Part shown: positions 60,746 to 64,000 of the stretch, piece by piece
Position numbering within the stretch: position 1 is the stretch's first letter
How the letters are laid out: every line of letters starts with the position of its first letter
Source of the DNA: JADKIH01 sp049363815
GTDB lineage: Bacteria > Bacteroidota > Bacteroidia > AKYH767-A > 2013-40CM-41-45
Assembly: GCA_049363815.1 (NCBI GenBank)
Contig: JBMQEM010000163.1
Coordinates: 56,738-120,737 of the forward strand
Length of the DNA: 64,000 nt
Direction of reading: 5' to 3'
Notes under the pieces: model-generated
Databases searched by the model: none
What the model was told of the DNA's origin: nothing
The model's input: the letters and a program-made list of their open reading frames with translations, nothing else
Made by a program: the position numbers and the translations under genes

Positions 60746-60753
60746 TACGTTTG
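60746..60753 (+). promoter_or_regulatory. -7 box of the DUF5916 gene
   Basis: TACGTTTG matches TAnnTTTG exactly, 20 bases before the ATG, implying a very short leader. No -33 box is evident. Confidence 0.3.
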
Positions 60754-60773
60754 TCTATCTCCAAAAATATCCA

Positions 60774-63221
60774 ATGCTAAGGAAAATTTTAGTCTACCCA
60801 TTTCTGCTGCTTTCACTTTATTCCGGTGCAGAAATTGTCCCTAAAACTTATGAAGCGAAAGCTGCCATCAGTGAAATCAAGATAGACGGAGAAGAAAATG
60901 ATCCCGCATGGGCAATGGCAACGATTGCTGGAGATTTTACCCAGCTTGAACCAATCGAAGGCGCGCCTATTACACAACGGACGGATGTCAAGGTGGTGTA
61001 TGACAACACAGCTATTTACGTATTTGCCGTTATGCATGATACACACCCGGACAGCATCCTCCATGAATTAGGAAACCGTGATGAAGGGCTGAACCTGAAT
61101 GCTGACGGATTCCGTTTTGCAATTGACCCATACAATAAGCGGCAAAGTGGTTATGTTTTTCTTGTAACAGCTTCGGGCGTTCAGACTGAATACCTGGATG
61201 ATGATATCACCTTTGATGCTGTCTGGCAGAGTGCTGTTAAAATAACTTCTACCGGCTGGACCGCTGAAATGAAGATCCCTTATTCGGCGATCCGGTTTCC
61301 ATCTACACAATCTCAGATATGGGGCTTGCAATTTGCAAGATCGATCAGAAGAAACCGTGAATACGATCAATGGACATTGACTCCAAAAGAGATCCAGAAT
61401 AAAATGCTCTATTGGGGAACAATGACTGGTATACATGACATAAAACCTCCGGTAAGATTGACCTTGACTCCTTATTTTTCTGTTTATGCAGACCGGGCTC
61501 CGAGATTTGAAAACGGCTTACAGACCGGGTACGACAATTCATTTGGTTATACCGGAGGTGCGGATCTAAAGTATGGAATTGATGAGCGATTTACGATCGA
61601 CATGACCTTGCTTCCGGATTTCAGCCAGGTTCAAAGTGATAATAAGGTCAAAAATCTATCAGCCTTCGAAACGATCTATGATGAAAAACGCCCCTTCTTC
61701 AAAGAAGGAACTACTCTTTTTTCTAAAGGAAATCTGTTTTACTCAAGAAGAATTGGCGAAACTCCCGGGCTTTTCTATGATGTACCTTATCAGCTGGAAG
61801 AAGGTGAAGTCCTCGAAAAAAATCCTGATAAGGCGCGATTAGTGAATGCAACTAAATTATCGGGTCGTACTGATAAAGGCCTGGGAATAGGAATTTTAAA
61901 CGCAATTACCGCAAATACTTATGCAAGAATAAAAAAGGCTGATGGGTCCTATCGTGAACTGCTAACAGAACCTTTGACCAATTTTAATATCATCGTTCTG
62001 GATCAGCAGTTGAAGCACAACAGTAACGTATCACTGATCAATACTAATGTCACCAGAGATGGGAAAGCAAGGGATGCAAATGTGACTGCCTTGCGTGGGG
62101 CCTATCAGGACAAAAATAATACGATCCAGATCTCAGGTGCAGGAAATCTAACGCATGTAACACAATGGTCGGGAACTAAAAACGTAAAAGACGGGAATTT
62201 GTATTTTGTTGCATTCGACAAGATCAAGGGTGTTTCTCAATACGGGATCTCATACGAAAGTGCTAACGAGAATTATGATAAGAACGATCTGGGTTATAAT
62301 TTTTACAGTGATTATACATCGTTTAATACCTATTGGACAGTTCAAGCCTTTAATCCGTTCTGGAAGTATTTTAAACAAGGGAATATTACGCCATTTCTTA
62401 ACCGAAGTGGACGTCTGAGTGCCGGAAATAAAATGACTGACATCACTCTTGGGATGAATTTCTTCCTGCTGTTCAATAACAACTGGTCGATCTATAGTGA
62501 ATTCGGCAGGTCACTTGCTGACAGTTATGATTATTATGAACCGCGAATTCAAGGCAGGTTTTGCAGAGTTCCCGGTTCGCATTACGGAAGTGTGAACTTC
62601 ACAACCAACTACAATAAGAAACTTGCTTTTGATTTCGGTGGTCGCTTCAACTTCATCGATGAATGGGGTTACAGGTCTCTGGGCTACTATTTAAATCCGA
62701 TCATAAGGGTAAGCGATAAAATGTCCATCCGCCTGGAGCATTTTCTGGATGTCTATGAAAACGACCGCGGATATATCGATTACAATGAAAACGAAAACAG
62801 TATCTTTTACGGTAGCCGGGATATTATTACCATTACCAATGCCATCACTACCCGGTATCTGTTTAAGAATGACATGAGTCTTTCTCTTACCGGTCGTCAT
62901 TACTGGTCTGAAGGAACCTATAAGGATTACTTTCAGCTAATGGGCGATGGTGAACTGATACCAAGAGCACATACAGAACTGACCGACTATGATTTTAACA
63001 GTAATTACTTTACGGTTGATGTTGTATATAACTGGCAATTCGCACCGGGAAGTTCATTCATCGCTACATTCAAGAACATCATTTTGCTTGACGACAATAA
63101 AACACATTATGATTATTTCCGGAATTTTAACCGGATGCTTTCATCCCCTCAGACGAATTCCATTTCGCTTAAGTTTTTGTATTATCTGGATTACCAGTAT
63201 TTTGTCAGGAAGAAGGTGTGA
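60774..63221 (+). CDS. DUF5916 protein with CBM9-like domain (outer-membrane type)
   Basis: The 815-residue protein has a short hydrophobic start (KILVYPFLLLSLYSGAEI). Residues about 25-220 form a carbohydrate-binding-family-9-like domain: AISEIKIDGEENDPAWAMA, TDVKVVYDNTAIYVFAVMHD, GWTAEMKIPYSAIRF and WGLQFARSIRRNREYDQW. The C-terminal part (DUF5916, about 235-815) is built of beta-strands with many aromatic ends and NFTTNYNKKLAFDFGG, like an outer-membrane barrel, finishing SLKFLYYLDYQYF. FSQVQSDNKVKNLSAFETIYDEKRPFFKEG is the family's signature. Role unknown. A word-repeat hairpin follows the stop. Confidence 0.9.
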   Translation: MLRKILVYPFLLLSLYSGAEIVPKTYEAKAAISEIKIDGEENDPAWAMATIAGDFTQLEPIEGAPITQRTDVKVVYDNTAIYVFAVMHDTHPDSILHELGNRDEGLNLNADGFRFAIDPYNKRQSGYVFLVTASGVQTEYLDDDITFDAVWQSAVKITSTGWTAEMKIPYSAIRFPSTQSQIWGLQFARSIRRNREYDQWTLTPKEIQNKMLYWGTMTGIHDIKPPVRLTLTPYFSVYADRAPRFENGLQTGYDNSFGYTGGADLKYGIDERFTIDMTLLPDFSQVQSDNKVKNLSAFETIYDEKRPFFKEGTTLFSKGNLFYSRRIGETPGLFYDVPYQLEEGEVLEKNPDKARLVNATKLSGRTDKGLGIGILNAITANTYARIKKADGSYRELLTEPLTNFNIIVLDQQLKHNSNVSLINTNVTRDGKARDANVTALRGAYQDKNNTIQISGAGNLTHVTQWSGTKNVKDGNLYFVAFDKIKGVSQYGISYESANENYDKNDLGYNFYSDYTSFNTYWTVQAFNPFWKYFKQGNITPFLNRSGRLSAGNKMTDITLGMNFFLLFNNNWSIYSEFGRSLADSYDYYEPRIQGRFCRVPGSHYGSVNFTTNYNKKLAFDFGGRFNFIDEWGYRSLGYYLNPIIRVSDKMSIRLEHFLDVYENDRGYIDYNENENSIFYGSRDIITITNAITTRYLFKNDMSLSLTGRHYWSEGTYKDYFQLMGDGELIPRAHTELTDYDFNSNYFTVDVVYNWQFAPGSSFIATFKNIILLDDNKTHYDYFRNFNRMLSSPQTNSISLKFLYYLDYQYFVRKKV

Positions 63222-63223
63222 AC

Positions 63224-63281
63224 GCAGTTACAGGTTTCAAGTTACAGGTTAGCAACCTGAAACCTGTAACCTGAAATCTGC
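63224..63281. repeat. Hairpin of ACAGGTTTC / CCTGTAACCTG words
   Basis: GCAGTTACAGGTTTCAAGTT, then ACAGGTT (63224-63250) faces AACCTGAAACCTGTAACCTG, then AAATCTGC (63254-63281). The pairing is imperfect but the words are those of the 11749-11798 hairpin. It starts three bases after the DUF5916 stop and precedes mgtE, so it may terminate the first gene. Confidence 0.65.
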
Positions 63282-63356
63282 AACTACCTTCAAGTTAAGC
63301 CCAATTCCTTTGTAATTTTTAAAATGAGATTCTCCATCTTCTCAAAAACAATTTGC

Positions 63357-63364
63357 TACCTTCG
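63357..63364 (+). promoter_or_regulatory. -7 box variant upstream of mgtE
   Basis: TACCTTCG, followed by C, is the TTCG form of the TAnnTTTG box, 41 bases before the mgtE ATG. No fitting -33 box is seen, so the call is weak. Confidence 0.25.
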
Positions 63365-63405
63365 CGGGGACAAATAAATTTTAACATTCAAATGGACGAT
63401 CATCC

Positions 63406-64000
63406 ATGGTTACCGCTGAAGAAAAAGAATTGCTGGCTGAAAGGCTGGTTTCGGGCAATTTATATAAGCTGAAGCATTTAAGTGCCATGGTTCAGCCTGA
63501 GGAATTGGCTGAATTGATCAATGATTCCAAAGAAATAGATTTTATTAAGATTTTTCAGGTTCTGGATGCCGAAAAGGCGATCAAGACTTTTGAGAACCTC
63601 GACTTCGACAAACAAATGGAGCTTCTACGCTCTTATTCTGTTGAGCAGGTCGCAGCAACATTAAATCAGATCAGTCCGGATGACCGGACAGCCCTCTTCG
63701 AAAAACTTCCCGAAGAAACCTTACAGCATTATCTGTCGCTTCTGACTGACGAAGAACGCAAGACAACCAAAGCACTTTTACTTTATCCGGAAGACAGTAT
63801 CGGGCGTCTGATGACTCCTGATTTCATTTCTGTGAAAGAAGACTGGACTGTTCAGCAAGTGCTCGATTATATCCGCAAAAATGGAAACGACAGCGAGACG
63901 ATCAGTAATATCTATGTGACCGATGCCAAAGGTTTTTTGATCGATGATATAAAAGTCCGTGATTTTTTACTTGCACCGCTTGACAAAAAAGTCAGCGAAC
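63406..64000 (+). CDS. mgtE: Magnesium transporter MgtE, 3' end cut off by the window
   Basis: 198 codons are visible, with no stop. The ATG at 63406 is the only in-frame start after a TAA at 63382. The N-terminal superhelical MgtE_N domain is evident: LKHLSAMVQPEELAELINDS, KIFQVLDAEKAIKTFENLD, MELLRSYSVEQVAATLNQISPDDRTALFEKL and LTDEERKTTKALLLYPEDSIGRLMTPDF, which leads into the first CBS domain (WTVQQVLDYIRKNGN ... IYVTDAKGFLIDDIKVRDF). The Mg2+-sensing cytosolic part and transmembrane channel follow outside the window. MgtE is a Mg2+-gated Mg2+ channel at the inner membrane. A hairpin repeat and a weak promoter precede the gene. Confidence 0.93.
   Translation, partial: MVTAEEKELLAERLVSGNLYKLKHLSAMVQPEELAELINDSKEIDFIKIFQVLDAEKAIKTFENLDFDKQMELLRSYSVEQVAATLNQISPDDRTALFEKLPEETLQHYLSLLTDEERKTTKALLLYPEDSIGRLMTPDFISVKEDWTVQQVLDYIRKNGNDSETISNIYVTDAKGFLIDDIKVRDFLLAPLDKKVSE

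Overview
The window is ordinary chromosomal DNA from a member of the Bacteroidota. Four things point that way. At least four secreted proteins end in type IX secretion (T9SS) sorting domains (three type A, one gliding-motility-type). There are families largely or typically found in this phylum: a histone H1-like small protein, DUF4294, DUF5916, DUF6132, GreA-like short proteins and a half-length TauE. Several starts are preceded by the Bacteroidota promoter type, a TTG/TTTG box then TAnnTTTG. Shine-Dalgarno sequences are mostly lacking. The DNA is AT-rich throughout, with no block of clearly foreign composition and no phage, IS element, integrase, CRISPR array or rRNA. I cannot assign an order or genus.

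Layout. 0-7 kb: a left-truncated LVIVD-repeat secreted protein, a serine palmitoyltransferase-like PLP enzyme with a histone H1-like gene, a secreted PQQ-type sugar dehydrogenase, two orphan small genes with an operator-like palindrome, and an exported protein of unknown function. 7-13 kb: tRNA-Met, an ICMT-type membrane methyltransferase, a START-like protein, an LptF/LptG permease overlapping a glycosyltransferase, and RibBA. 13-16.4 kb: a compact five-gene Crp/TauE/DUF6132/rhodanese/rhodanese operon, probably for reactive sulfur handling, next to a pterin dehydratase. 16.4-28.4 kb: a cysteine-rich T9SS protein, YbjQ, a giant TamB divergent from TsaD, a lipoprotein, an M13 metallopeptidase and a TolB-like protein. 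28.7-37.3 kb: a complete RND tripartite efflux operon, NhaA, a methyltransferase and a lipoprotein MsrA. 37.7-47.2 kb: TerB-like, MutL, two rhomboid proteases, an EEP phosphatase/nuclease, MtaB, Lgt and an inositol monophosphatase-type enzyme. 47.2-60.7 kb is a mostly minus-strand stretch: DUF1003, a polytopic membrane protein, GNAT, a GreA-like protein, lipoproteins, two large T9SS cargo proteins, a metallo-beta-lactamase-fold hydrolase, DUF4294, biotin carboxylase, agmatinase-like, SucC and DinB. 60.7-64 kb: a DUF5916 outer-membrane-type protein and a right-truncated MgtE.

Functional links. TsaD makes t6A37 on tRNA and MtaB converts it to ms2t6A37, so two successive steps of one modification lie in the window. 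Lgt serves the many lipoproteins (M13 peptidase, MsrA, DUF6265 and others). TamB and the LptF/G permease belong to envelope assembly. RibBA supplies flavins.

I did not find a convincing new multi-gene defence or biosynthetic system. The most unusual signals are non-coding. Several intergenic gaps hold hairpins built from short iterated words, a different word family in most gaps, including a perfect 27-bp arm pair between sucC and the agmatinase gene. A perfect 21-bp palindrome stands directly before an orphan small gene.
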